A stretch of 64,000 bases of DNA from Lumbricus terrestris (GCA_949752735.1 OX457044.1:14961322-15025321), one strand, 5' to 3'; counted from the stretch's first letter, positions 45,867 to 57,603 are shown. Numbers and translations: made by a program. Notes: a model not told the origin generated them from the sequence alone.

Positions 45867-46328
45867 CCTTGCATGGGAACCTCTCCTTTGTGAAGACAGC
45901 TTCGCATAGCCGAAGTGATATCAGTACTGCCTATCAACCAAATATCAGCTTTTTGTAATAAATTTTGCATTGCGCCTGCCATATGATACAAGAATGAAAA
46001 GCACCACTTCCCGCCATTTGCAACACATGACCAATGACAAAAATAACATCATGTCAGTTACGACATGATCATAAATGTTTATTTGTTGGGAACTAGTCAC
46101 TGAGAAGGGTTCTATAGTATGCAGCTCGCATGTATTGAAATAGTAGATTGTAATGCTTGCAATGCAACCGAGTTCCTAACTTTAGTCCTCTTGAGCAAGT
46201 CCTAAATGTTCAGCTATCGAGATATAATTTCAGATACTCAGTTTACACATGATTTGGCACGATAATTTCACTTGGTCGTTAAAACATCTTTTATTTGAAA
46301 ATTTCACATGTGCCTTAAAAACACCCTA

Positions 46329-46404
46329 ATATATATATTGTATAATTATATATATGTAAAGTCCTTATATATATAATGTATATATATATATATATATATA
46401 TAAA
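46329..46404. repeat. (TA)n microsatellite
   Basis: TA-rich tract abutting the transposon at 44392-46328. Confidence 0.9.
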
Positions 46405-46660
46405 AGATTTCGTCGGTTGTTTTCGTGGTCCAAACGAATTCCTGTCGTCGTCCACTGCGGCGTTGATGTCGGATGCCGTTCCCATGGCAACCGATGCGTG
46501 CTAAGAATGGTGCATTGTGCCGAAGACAATGATTCCATTTCTGTCGTCGTTCTGGCTGCTGCTTAAAGTGAAATTACATCGCGACCCGCGGAATTAGCGA
46601 TCACTTTGCGCTGAGCATCGATCAGAGACGGAAAGACATGACGAGGGTTAATTAAACCGT

Positions 46661-46955
46661 GGCAGCAGCAGATTCAGAAGCAGCAGTGGCAGCAGCAGAT
46701 TCAGAAGCAGCAGTGGCAGCAGCAGATTCAGAAGCAGCAGTGGCAGCAGCAGTGGCAGAGGCAGCAGCAGTGGCAGCAGCAGTGGCAGCAGCAATGGCAG
46801 CAGAAGCAGTGGCAGCAGCACAAGCAGTGGCAGCAGCAGCAGTGGCAGCAGTGGCAGCAGCAGTGGCAGCAGCAGCAGCAGTGACACCGGCAGCAGCAGT
46901 GGCAACAGCAGAAGCAGTGGCAGCAGTGGCAGCATTAGCAGTGGCAGCAGTGCAG
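46661..46955. repeat. CAG-rich minisatellite
   Basis: It opens with three 27-bp units (GGCAGCAGCAGATTCAGAAG plus CAGCAGT), then irregular GGCAGCAGCAGT words. The Ala-rich plus frame (46659-47168) and Leu-rich minus frame (46648-47049) run on only because of the repeat. Confidence 0.9.
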
Positions 46956-49030
46956 AGACCCTCTGCCCTCTGCTCCACGGCAACCAACGTTGGCTTCTCC
47001 GGCCCCTGTTACGAGCATAATGACGATGAAAACTATATATACGTTGCATCCAGAGATGGTTTCAATTTCAATTTCGAGACGATTATCATCCACACAGTGC
47101 TAGAAGGGGTGACTCCACAAAAGCATTCAATACGGATTTCGATCCAGACAGATCTAGGTCATAGTTAATGATTCACACCGAAAAGTGAAAGCCACACCAG
47201 ACACGAATGTTATGTGCACTACGACAACGACGGTCTAGCTGTTACAGATCAGTTCTGCAAGTATCTAGTCACTTCTAGTGTGTGTAATTGTAACAGATGT
47301 CATCTCCACTCGTCCAAAAAGTGTATCTTTGACGCAACCATATTTTTATAATTATGATCCTAATCCACTGAAGCAATTTATGAACTCAAACGCTGTCTTC
47401 TCTGTTTAAGGTTGTTCTAACCAGTATGTGTCGGTGGTTCCATTGGAAAACAATTATTTGTGTAGGCGTACATTTGTCGATTGTCTGGTGGTCGTAGTAG
47501 TGGGTTAAGTAACTTAGGTTTAATGACACACTGTGATTTAAAAAGATCATTTGAATTGTCCTCCTCCTTTATCCAGGCTCTGGACTGGCACTTCCTGCCA
47601 CAAAGACACGGACGACGTGCAGGGATGTAGTTGAAGTTCAAATTGTAAGCAGCACCCGGTCAGACAGCGGTTACATCGGCATATCTCAAAATATGAAATT
47701 AGATTAAAGATAACTAATTCAGTCAATTTGTCTGGTGTGTGCTAGGCCTACTTCATTTTCGACAAACACATCCAAGTTTAAAGGACCGATTTGTTTCTGA
47801 ATAGAAATTGGACATTCTCTCACACGCTACATCGTCATCCTGGCAACCATTCACTGGCAGCAGCAGCAGATGAACCTGCAGCAGCAGGAGCCTGGTCGTC
47901 GTCTAAGAGTGGCTGCATGTCTGCTTGTACGTAAATCATTCGCTTCGAATAGAGTGTGCGCTATATAATCAGAGCCAATGATCGGATCGACCAGTTACAG
48001 CAGATTATAGCTGATCAAGACCAGATTGACAGCGAAATCCTGACAGATTGGCGACGGCGATTAGCAGACGTCATTTACGACAGACGACGACGATGCTGCC
48101 TGCACCCACTCTCCCACACACCAACCACCAACCACCAACCCATTCTTCTTCCATCCGCTTCCACTCATTCTTCCACCCATTCTTCCACCCCACCCACCCC
48201 TCTTCTCCTTCCTCCTCCTCCTTCAATTACAGAGATCGCATCGGACGAAGGATGTGGCGCAGGAGAGAAGGAAGCAGAGCAGTGGGGGTGGGGTGGGGTG
48301 GTGGTGGGGGTGGGAGGGAGGCGGCGGCAACAGCGACTCTGCATCCAGTCATTAGTCTAAGCATCGATAATATTTTGGCTGGAGCGGGTGTGGGGGTGGG
48401 GTAGGGAGGAAGCGGTTCTCGATGGTATGTTCGTTAATCGGAACCTCTAATGAATGACCTCCATCCTTCCCCACCCCTCCCTCCCTCCCTTCCTGGACTC
48501 CCTACTCCAATAGAATCCATGCGAAATGCGCGTTTAATAACATCCGGATCCTGCTTAAGTCCTGAATTTGACCGATGAATCACTCTCCACCGGATATGCC
48601 AATGTAGATGAGCAACTGATAGACCATATCTGATTCAGTAGACCTATTAATAATATTTCATGGCCGTATATATGTCTAATCTAAGTTTAAGTGTTGCGTT
48701 TGAACGCGTGACGTCGATAATCTGTTCTAAGACTTCGTCACTCGTCTGGGCGATAATGACGTCAGTCTCCAAAAACAAAGGAGTAGAACTGCTTATATTA
48801 TATTATATCTCCTTGTTAATATTTGAAGACCAGTTTTTCGTTCGTATACGGTGAGAGAAGAACCGACAGTTTGTCATTTGGTTGAATGCAGTATATTACA
48901 ACCGCTCAGTAAACAAACCCTCTACAAATCTAATCACCCTTAGTGATAAAGTGTATGGTGTCTGCTTTTACAAAAAACTTCATCTCTGGTGCAAAACGGA
49001 TGGTAATTGCAGTATCTGGGACCGTGTTTG
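46956..49030. other. Unassigned; scattered low complexity
   Basis: There is a pyrimidine-rich run at 48110-48235 and a G-rich run at 48280-48330. A 75-codon minus frame at 47417-47641 has CLCGRKC and no recognised domain. A charged plus-strand stretch near 47985-48085 (DQLQQIIADQDQIDSEIL) is helical-looking but unplaced. Confidence 0.4.
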
Positions 49031-49035
49031 TTTCG

Positions 49036-49160
49036 GTTAGGGTCAGGTCAGGCGTCGTGAGGGTCGGTTAGTGTTAGACTCTTAGACTTAGAGTCAGGTT
49101 ACGTGTCGTGATGGTCGGTCAGGGTCAGGTTAGGCGTCGTGAGTGTCGGTTAGGGTTGGC
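49036..49160. repeat. Degenerate ~31-bp repeat with TTAGGG-like words
   Basis: GGTTAGGGTCAGGTCAGGCG, TCGTGAGGGTC recurs about four times, imperfectly. Confidence 0.75.
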
Positions 49161-49640
49161 ATTATGGTTAATGTCGTCAATAGATATAATGTCCAAAGAT
49201 AACGCATGTTTCGGTTTCCGATGCTGCAATTATGCCGTTTTTAATGCAACAAACAAACTCGTAGAGCAGTTTTCTGGTCCATCAGTTTAAGACCAGAACA
49301 CAACGTACAGTATCTCCCTCGGTGACAATTGATGAGTCAGAGTATAGATAGTATTAGATCAGCGGTTCCCAACCCGTGGCCCGCGGGCCAAAAGTGGCCC
49401 GCCAGGCTTCAGAAAATGGCCCGCGAGGACTCAGAAAATGGTCCTCATCTCTCAAAGAATTATCAAAAATATATGAAAAAATTAACAATTTAGACAGGAT
49501 AGAACACATTACTAGTTTCTATTACAAATTATTTTATTTTAGCGTCGATAAATAACATCAAGCATTATATTTTGAATCAATTTTAACAATTTTATATGCT
49601 TTTAGTAATTTAGTTAGGCCTAATACACTTTTACCCTTGT

Positions 49641-50570
49641 CAGGGCCGTAGCAACAATGAGCGTGGCCCCCTCCGAACATAATATGTCCGGGATGGCGGG
49701 GCCCCTTACAATGCAGAAACTGGTATGCGATGTACGTAATTTCGTAATGTGCTTATTATAAGTAATTTCGTTTCATAATTATTATTGAGCTTTAAATCTG
49801 ATATTATTATCAGTGGTGGCGCCAGAATTTCAGTTTGGGGAGGGCTAAATTCCCGCGGGAAAATTTTCCATTTTGAGTGGCCAAAATTTCTGACGACCTT
49901 TTTCCTCTTCTTTTTTTTAATCATTAATTTCCATTTTCACCTGCCAAAATTCTGATGGCCTTATTTTTTTGTCATTTGATCGAAATCTCATGAAAATTTT
50001 CCATTTTCACCCACCAAAACGACCTGTTTTTAGTCGTTTGGTCGAAATCTCGTGCATATGGTTTCAGTTTTTAGGGAAGGGGGGCTGATCATGGAAATGT
50101 TTCATTTTTACGTGTAAAAAACCAGATTACCTTTTGGGGGGCCCCATAGCGTCGCTAATGATTATTATTATAATCTATGAAATTTTCTAGGATTGGCATC
50201 AAAGCGCCCTGATCCAGTAGGCCTACTACATATCTGAAAATCCGTTGCATTTTCAGCGTTCAAAATTTGGCTCTCAGGGCCCTTACAATTAATGCAGAAA
50301 TTGGAATGCGGTATTTATATTTTATACAATAAAATTATAATGGGTATTCATATTATGTATAGCCTATATAGGGCTACAGTATACACGTATTCCGTACCTA
50401 CTGCTGCTGAAGCCTTTCTAACAGTGCTTTCCAACATGGATTGTGCAACAGCGTCAATAAATGTCACTTACCTATAGCTACACCTTACATTTTTTGCCAC
50501 TTTTGGGGCTCCCCTTTCTTGCGGGGGCCCCTTCGGTCGGAGGGTACGGAGGGCGGTCGCTACGCCTCTG
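49641..50570. mobile_element. hAT-type element, middle layer
   Basis: The ends are CAGGGCCGTAGCAAC and inverse CAGAGGCGTAGCGAC. The perfect duplication ACCCTTGT lies at 49633-49640 and 50571-50578. Without its insert it is ~572 bp. TTACAATGCAGAAACTGGTATGC-like sequence occurs twice (49706, 50284), an internal repeat. Confidence 0.96.
49811..50160. mobile_element. hAT-type MITE family A, inner layer
   Basis: The ends are CAGTGGTGGCGCCAG and inverse CATTAGCGACGCTATGG. The perfect duplication ATTATTAT lies at 49803-49810 and 50161-50168. Three ~70-bp internal sub-repeats start TTTTCCATTTT. It is homologous in opposite orientation to 23369-23671. Confidence 0.92.
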
Positions 50571-50651
50571 ACCCTTGTGGCCCCCGAATGTCCTTCAACT
50601 ACGAAAAAGTGACCCTCAAGTGAAAAAAGGTTGGGAACCACTGTATTAGAT

Positions 50652-51135
50652 ACAACAGTAGGCTACATGAAAGATTTCCTTAGTCTGAGCAAGCAACACA
50701 TGGCGCCGTATTATACGACACAGACATGTCACCGCATGCGTTTCACTGAATCCATGATAAGTGACAGGTCACAGTTGTAAGACTTTGGCGTTCAATACAA
50801 ACGTCTGCGAATTATGTTGCTTCGTTTAATGTTGTTCGAGTCTAAAAGCATTTGTTTCTCGCACGCCGTTGCTTGTTTTCTTGTGCTGCCTTAGTCTAAC
50901 CCAAGGATGTCCAAGTGGTCGCTTAAGATAGTGACATAAAGTTTTACAAATTTCACCATTACCCGTTTAATTTGGCTTAATGATTAAAACATTGTAAAAT
51001 CGTGCACAATCGGGCCATTCTTAATATTCTTTCCACCGCTTTTGCACATTTTACATTTTACATTCTCGCAGTTTCTTTCCTGCTTTATTCCCCATTGCGT
51101 GCTTAACAGTTTTACCGAAATCCGTTTCTCATATA
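50652..51135. other. Unassigned sequence
   Basis: Nothing recognisable. Confidence 0.45.
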
Positions 51136-51137
51136 TA

Positions 51138-52366
51138 CACCGTGGTTTAAAAAAAGTAAGCCAAATTGTTTTGCATATATCTCTAATACCTGATGACATA
51201 TCACGCTAAAATTTTCCAAATATTTAGACAATGGGACCAAGAATATGACTTCAAAATTTCAAGAGATAAAGTTGAACGGATAAAAAGATATGTATCTTTC
51301 AACTTCACATGCGGAAATATCAGTTTACAAGCAATTTTCTGTTAGATTCAATGAAATGTAAGTCAAACTGTTTTTCTTATATCTCTAATGCTTGATGACT
51401 AATCAGTCTAAGATTTTCAAGATATGTAAAGAAATGAACCATTAATATTATTCCAACAGTATGGTTTGATTACTGAATTAAATAAGATGCTCAAAATGTC
51501 CTCCTCCTGCTGCATGCTTGCACGCAAGCCTGGAGGCGCCATTGAGCAACAGCATCGTCGATTATCCTCTGGACAGGGCGATCCCAGACTTCAAACAAGC
51601 GTTGCTTCAGGTCGTTTGTATCATGGATTGTTGTCTGGTAGACTCGGACCTGCATCACGCTCCACAGTTTATAGTCGACAGGATTCAAATTTGGGCTGTT
51701 CGGAGCCCATTATGTGGGATAAATGAAGTCTGGCGTCTCTCTTGTCAGCATTTCGATGGCTTCCTTGGCTCTCTGGGCTGGGGTAGTCTGTGGCTGGATT
51801 TCTGATTACAGGTAGAAGATGCTGTGACAGCAGAACGCCGCGATAGTAGGTTCCATTAATTTTTACTCCGGGATCAATGAAGACTAAAATTAATGGGAAT
51901 GACCAAGCGCCGAAACCGCAACGAAAACCATAACAGACTTGCTGAAAACTGATATTTTGGGAGATGAAGTTGAAATATCCATATCTTTCTATCCGTTCAA
52001 ATTTATGAAATGATATTTTGGAATCCTATTCTTGGTTCAATTATCCAAATATTGGGAAAATTATAATATGATTGATCATCAAACATTAGAGATGTAAGAA
52101 AAACAGTTTGGCTTACATTTTATTGAATCTAACAGAAAATTGCTTGTAAGCTGAAATTTCGGCATATGAAGTTGAAAGATTCATATCTTTTTATCCGTTC
52201 AACTTTATCTCATGAAATTTTGGAATCATATTCTTGGTCCAATTCTCTAAATATTTGTAAAATTTTAGCGTGATAGCGCGACTTCCTTAGCGTGATTTTT
52301 TAGCGTGATCAGGTATTAAGGATATGTGCAAAACAATTTGGCTTACTTTTTTTTTGAACCACGGTG
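51138..52366 (-). mobile_element. Mariner/Tc1-type element, 1.23 kb, defective
   Basis: The ends CACCGTGGTTTAAAAAAAGT and inverse CACCGTGGTTCAAAAAAAAA are followed by shared AAGCCAAATTGTTTTGCA. They are flanked by TA (51136-51137, 52367-52368) within TATA. The inverted repeats extend, degenerately, ~250-300 bp inward and include repeated TCTCTAAT...TTGATGA and AGTTGAA...CGTTCAA blocks. A minus-strand transposase remnant lies between. Confidence 0.9.
51480..51940 (-). pseudogene. Mariner-type transposase C-terminal half
   Basis: Minus-strand reading gives a final domain with NPVDYKLWSVMQVRVYQTTI, then DLKQRLFEVWDRP and IIDDAVAQWRLQACVQA (51491-51688). It is preceded by AKEAIEMLTRETPDFI and, further up in broken frames, LMEPTIAAFC. 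The block that normally carries the second catalytic aspartate appears deleted between LLPV-like and AQRAKEAIEM-like sequence. Stops are present, so this copy is inactive. Confidence 0.82.
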
Positions 52367-52368
52367 TA

Positions 52369-53033
52369 TATACTATACGAAGTCTGTGGAAAACACGTTT
52401 CTCTTTCTGTCCGAAACGGCTTTGTGTTGTGACGGAAAGCAACTGAATGCTACGCGTGGCCGACAAGATTCAGATGTTAAGAATCGACTCAAGACTCGAT
52501 CCATTCTTGAGGTCAGGAGGTCACCTTGAGACGACGCCCATGCAAAACAGCGATTACGATATTAGACATGCAGAGAGATCCGGTCATTCATTGTCCAGTG
52601 GACAATCAACTGTCAGGAACCAGTGACAAATGCTGAAATGAAAAACCACTCATAGGCTCAAAACCTGAGACTAATATTGAAGGGATTTGAAGCCGCAACT
52701 TATCAGCCAATCAGATGTCGTCTTTTCTTATGCGTCACAGGTGATGTATGTGGTCGTCTATCCGGGTTCTCAGCAGTTCTCTTTATCATCTTTTGAGATT
52801 TATTCGTTTTCGCTTCGACAGTCGTCCACAACACAAAACGCACTGGCCAATTATGTCCTGCAAAAATCCCGGATGCAGCCACAGACACTATCAGTGATAG
52901 TCTATCACCGAATCTCTCTTCGGCTTCACCTCCGTCAGTAATTATTATAGTCATAGGCTCGACTCCTTCAATTCAACTCTTCCCATTGGGGGGTTGGGGG
53001 TAACCCAGAGCGGACTCTGTAGCGCTTCTTACG
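52369..53033. other. Unassigned sequence
   Basis: Nothing recognisable. Confidence 0.45.
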
Positions 53034-53285
53034 TGGGACACGGTGGTGTAGTGGATATGCTCGTTGCCTTGAAGCCGAAGAGTTGCAGGTTCGAATCCAC
53101 CTCAAGCCGCCCCGTAGGGACCTTGGACAAGTTTTTCACTCAGAATTGCTCATGCGCCTCGGCGTGAAACTTCGATTCAGTTACCGGCGCTGCAGTCGGG
53201 AGCGCTTTTGAGTAGAAATCTTGAAGGGGCACCATAACAAGTGCACATACATACGTACATGCTTACATACATTCATATACGGTAT
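53034..53285 (+). mobile_element. tRNA-derived SINE, copy 4
   Basis: The A box is TGGTGTAGTGG (53044-53054) and the B box GGTTCGAATCC (53088-53098), both matching pol III consensus. The body matches copy 5, then GGGGCACCATAACAAGTGCA and an ACATACATAC-type tail follow. Confidence 0.92.
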
Positions 53286-53838
53286 GTCTGGTGGACATAT
53301 TATGCCCAGCGATCGTCCAATTTGCTGAGTAACTGCGATTGATATAGTCACCAGAGCAATGCATTCAATTAATAATAGACTTATGCTGCAAAAATAATGT
53401 CATGATTCGATCGATGTATTCCATGTGAATCAACTTCTCTAAAATGATCGAATTTCATGTTCGTTGCTCACATTTCCTGTGTGGAAATTATGAAAATGGC
53501 TGCATTGGATTCCAGAGGAAGCACACAGCACACAGCGCTCCTCTAACCATCGCATAAAGGTCGTCATCCCTTCCCACAAAGATATTAGCCATTCTGTTCA
53601 TTCTCCCTAGCTTCATGACCCGCCTGTGCATGCGAGTATCAATAAATACAAGTGTGTCTCTAAAATAGTTGATACGCTACGATTGCGGATATATCGACTT
53701 TTGGTCCTTTGATCAGAGTCTCACATATAGGAACACCGCTCTCTCGACAGTGCATGAGCTTTTAGATTTTTAATTAATTATCATTAGGCCTATAGTAACG
53801 ATCACGTGGTCAATCGATCAGTTGCAATATCTTCACAC
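53286..53838. other. Unassigned sequence
   Basis: Nothing recognisable. Confidence 0.45.
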
Positions 53839-53848
53839 ACACACACAT

Positions 53849-54080
53849 GGGGCGCGGTGGTGTAGTGGTGGCGTCGTTGCCTTGAAGCCGGAAGGTTCGA
53901 GGTTCGAATCCACCTCGCCGCGTAAGAACCTTGGGCAAGTTCTTCACTCACAATTGCTCAGCGCTTCGGCGTGAAACTCCGATGCAGTGTCCGCTCTGCA
54001 TTCGGGAGCGCCTCTGAGTAGAGAGCTTGAAGGGGCGCTATAACAAGTGCACATACAAACAAATATATACATATATATTA
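53849..54080 (+). mobile_element. tRNA-derived SINE, copy 5
   Basis: The A box TGGTGTAGTGG is at 53858-53868 and the B box GGTTCGAATCC at 53901-53911. The 3' part GGGGCGCTATAACAAGTGCA is followed by an ACATACAAACAAATATATAC tail. It is preceded by (AC)n. The GCGCTATAA 3' end resembles L2-type LINE ends, suggesting which reverse transcriptase mobilises it. Confidence 0.93.
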
Positions 54081-54287
54081 CTCGTGAGCAGAAGAGACGT
54101 TGTATATATCCCCTTCTCTTCATATCCAATCGACCACCGACAACATCATTGAACTCATGCAAGGATCCGTCCGCTCATGCACATTGCACACCCGTCTTAC
54201 ATCGATCTTCTTAATAACAATTCTTCTCATCGATGATAATAATTATAGGGCGTCCTTAAGTGCATATAGCTTTGCCACCTTGGTGAG

Positions 54288-54412
54288 TAAATGAGCAAGT
54301 GAATGAGCAAGTGAATGAGCAAGTGAATGTGCAAGTGAATGAGCAAGTGAATGAGCAAGTGAATGTGCAAGTGAATGAGCAAGTGAATGTGCAAGTGAAT
54401 GAGCAAGTGAAT
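54288..54412. repeat. 12-bp tandem repeat GAGCAAGTGAAT
   Basis: About ten copies, some with TGCAAGTGAAT. GACTGACT-like degenerate sequence continues to ~54570. Confidence 0.92.
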
Positions 54413-54734
54413 GAGTGACTGACCGATTGGGCGAATGGCTGATCGATGTAAGCTATTACGTCAACAAGTGATTGACTGATTTAATTGACTGACTTTGCTG
54501 CTTAGATGATTGACTGGCTTGACTGACTGATTGACTGACTTGAATGACTGGCTAACTGACCAGCCAGCCATTGCCATCGAGAGGTGGTGAGTGAACGGCT
54601 ATCTAAGATGAATAGAAAGAGTATAGACTAGCTGCGTGTATAGATCTACCTCTCCTAATTCCTTTACTAGGATAAAGTCAGCAGAGGTGTATCGTATGAT
54701 TAGGATGATGCTGCTGCGACCCTGTGTGCATGCC

Positions 54735-54880
54735 ATGTTGCAGCAGCAGCAGCAGCAGCATCCGTGGCTCCTGCCTCCTCCTCCTCCTTCTTCTCCTCTT
54801 CCTCCTCTTTCTCCTCTTCCTCTTCCTCCTCCTCCCCCTCCGTCTTCTCTGTCTTCTCCATCCTCTCCGTCGTCGTCATC
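54735..54880. repeat. (CAG)7 and polypyrimidine tract
   Basis: CAG trinucleotides at 54736-54757 are followed by a CTCCTCTTCC-type run to ~54870. Confidence 0.9.
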
Positions 54881-55077
54881 GTGTTGGCTGCATGAGGCGA
54901 CGGTGGTGACCGCTGTCGGCTGTTCTTATAAGAAGAAGTGGCGATGATCCGTTGAAACGAGGTTCGTCTGAAACGAGGTCTGCGTCGTTCACTCAACAAG
55001 GACGCTACTCGTCTTCCTCATTGTGGCCTCATCGTCTCTCGTTCTGTTCTATTAGGAGCCAACTTCAGTCATCGAGA
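54881..55077. other. Unassigned spacer
   Basis: Short GAAACGAGGTYTGCGTCGTT-type words occur twice. Nothing else. Confidence 0.4.
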
Positions 55078-55345
55078 CAGACACGAGCACAGACAAACAC
55101 ACAGACAGGAACACAGGCAGACACACAGACAGACACACAGACGAACACACAGACAGACTCACAGACAGAAACACAGACACAGACAGGAACACAGATAGAA
55201 ACACAGACGAACACACAGACAGACACACAGACAGGAACACAGACGTACACATAGACAGGCGCGCAGATGTACACACAGACAAGCACACAGACAGGTACAC
55301 AGACAGACACACAGACATACACATAGACAAGCACACAAACATAGG
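55078..55345. repeat. (ACAGACAC)n microsatellite
   Basis: Irregular ACACAGACAG words over ~270 bp. The Val/Cys/Ser-rich frames are artefacts. Confidence 0.95.
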
Positions 55346-55394
55346 GAAGCGCAGCTGTTCTGTTCGACTCATCTTCCGCCAATTACTGAAGGCA

Positions 55395-55395
<1 letters not shown>

Positions 55396-55431
<36 letters not shown>

Positions 55432-55462
55432 TGTGGTCGTCGTCGTCGTTGTCGTCGTCTGC
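55396..55462. repeat. (GTC)n trinucleotide repeat
   Basis: About 20 GTC units with two interruptions. Confidence 0.95.
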
Positions 55463-55955
55463 TGCGTTTTCCCGCGGAAGAGTCACGCGCAGACGACGAA
55501 GAGAATCGTGTTTAAGTTGACCAGCGAACGGATTAAAGCGAAACCAACGTCTGATGATGAACGTGGGAACAGTTGCTACTTTAGACTAAAGACAGTAGAA
55601 ACCTCTCTTCAACCATCATCAAACGATCGTAGGACTAACCATAGAACCAACGGTAGGACCAATCTTCGTAGGACCAACTGCATGCATGTAGACCTTCGTC
55701 TACCGTAGTATGCGTCATTGCGTATACCTGAACCAAGACCATAGAGGCAAATTCCGACTGAAGCCGTTTGTTCTCTTTTGCTCTTTGCTCATCATCTAAA
55801 AACTTGACGAGCCGTTCACAAGGATCGTCAGAGGAATCTGAAGTTCATAAAGATCGTCATATGTATCGCCATTGTTGTTGTCCTCTTCCTAATTCTCCTC
55901 CTTCTTCTTCATCTTCTCGTTCATCAAATAATCGTCATCAGTTCAATTTCCGGAT
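55463..55955. other. Unassigned sequence
   Basis: ACCAACCGTAGGACCAA-type words repeat near 55630-55680. No gene recognised. Confidence 0.4.
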
Positions 55956-56203
55956 GTGGCTTACAGCCAGACACTTTTTGTAGCCAGGGCATAGCCAGGG
56001 CAGTCACACAAGTAACCAGGGCAGAGGACGAGTCGCGTGCTCGGTAGCCTACGGGCTTACATAGGCTTATAATTTTGCGCTACCGTGCATGCCATAAATC
56101 ACCCACCCTACATTATTAAGGTTCTCTTGTCAGAGGATCAAATGGGCGAAGTCATAAAACCGAACACTTTGACAATCGAAAAGTAAATCTTAGAAACCTT
56201 ATA

Positions 56204-57391
56204 CAGGGTGGGCCATGAAAAGACCCCCCTAAAGTGTTTGACCAATATCTTGGACAGAACTAAAAAAATAATAAATTTTACAGGCTTAAAGACAATTCAT
56301 ATTTACGCAGAGTGGCCAGATTTCACTGCAATATTTCAAACAGAACAAGAGTTATATCACTTTTAGTGAGACAACCGACTTTTTGACGATTCAAAAACAG
56401 AATGCAACAAAAAAAAGTAGCAAAAGAGCGATTTTTCATAAGTCTCATCTCAAATAATAATATTATTGTTATCAAATTAACGTGATAGTACATCACATCC
56501 TGGGTTCAATGTGTCCACCACCAATGCCCACACTTGTTTTGAGTATTTTGCACAGTTTTTGAGGGATGGTGATGTGTTCGAGAGATAAATCTTCCCAATC
56601 AACTCCAATGCGACCATCAATTTTCAGTCTCTTATCGTTCTTAGTTTTGGCTGCAAATTACGGTATTTCTCGAGCAATAGCTCTCCACAGTTGATAAAAT
56701 CATCGGGTTCAAATCCGTATATTTGGAACCATTGGTTCTTCTCAATGAAACCAGTACAGTAATATTGACGTTGAACCGATCTGTTTTCATCAGCGGCACA
56801 TGTCTTAACTCTTTATTTCAATTTAGCTCTTCATTTCTCTGCAATAACTTTTTATCAGATTAAGCGCCGATTAGGCTATAGCCTTATCTCCAAGACCTTG
56901 CTCATAAAGTGTATGAATACAAATTTTGCGTGCCATCGACACCTTGGAAATTGTAATTTGATAGAAATCGATTTTATTATTTTAACAACAAAATTACTAA
57001 TCAGAAAAATTCTTTATTTACCAACTTAACAGTCATCTTGCTAAATGATGTCACAGCAACGTGCAGCTATGCTGGAATCTGCTTTTTCTAAATAATAATA
57101 ATAACGATTTTCTGTCGATAACAAGTTTATTTGACACCAATTATTTGAGATGTTACTTTATAAATTCGTTTTTGCTACTTTTTGCTGCGTCGTGTTTTTG
57201 AATCGTCATATAACAGTGAGTGATCTCACTAAAAGTGATCCAACTTTGGTTCTGTCTAAATATTTTAATGAAATCTGGCCATCATGTGTAAATATGAATT
57301 TTCTTTAAGCCTGTAAAATTTCATTTAAAATTACTACCTCTGGCCAAGATTATGGCGAAAAAAATTTAGCGTCATTTTATGGCCCAACCTG
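56204..57391. mobile_element. Mariner-type element, 1.19 kb, nested
   Basis: The ends are CAGGGTGGGCCATGAAAAG and inverse CAGGTTGGGCCATAAAATG, flanked by TA (56202-56203, 57392-57393). Inverted repeats of ~250 bp share CAGGCTTAAAGA, AATTCATATTTAC, GGCCAGATTTCA, CACTTTTAGTGAGA and GACGATTCAAAAAC. The interior is degenerate and no clear transposase motif was seen. Confidence 0.88.
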
Positions 57392-57603
57392 TAGACCAAT
57401 CTCTGTGACTTAGTGAAGCATGGCAAATCCTCCTTTGAATAGCATTTCGAAAGCAAAGCGTTCAGCAAATAAAGTAGGCTAACGGAGTCAGCTATATAGT
57501 TATGTCCATTGTCTACGCAAATGCTTACCGGTACGCTTCATTTGAAAAACAATAAAGCGACAGCTTTTAGTTGTATGCGGCAATGTGGATAAACAGCAAC
57601 ATA

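Larger units (their letters stand above)
44392..46328 (-). mobile_element. 1.94-kb relic transposon, same group as at 28.6 kb
   Basis: The ends are TAGGGTGTGTCTAAAA and inverse TAGGGTGTTTTTAAGG. The flanking ATATATAT at 44384-44391 and 46329-46336 would be an 8-bp duplication, though simple TA sequence makes this weaker evidence. A transposase remnant lies inside on the minus strand. A hAT MITE is nested at 45613-45866. Confidence 0.75.
49360..50643. mobile_element. hAT-type element, outer layer of a three-deep nest
   Basis: The ends are CAGCGGTTCCCAACC and inverse CAGTGGTTCCCAACC. The perfect 8-bp duplication TATTAGAT lies at 49352-49359 and 50644-50651. Without its insert it is ~346 bp. 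The left part has GTGGCCCGCGGGCC and repeated TCAGAAAATGG words, the style of hAT/Charlie-like ends. Confidence 0.96.

Noticed and set aside
46648..47168. Alanine- or leucine-rich protein
   Set aside because: Product of the CAG-rich minisatellite on either strand; no supported exon boundaries.
49036..49160. Interstitial telomere
   Set aside because: TTAGGG-like words occur but the repeat is ~31 bp and irregular, not (TTAGGG)n.
53849..53925. tRNA gene
   Set aside because: The A and B boxes are good, but the cloverleaf does not close and the same sequence recurs with a SINE body and tail.
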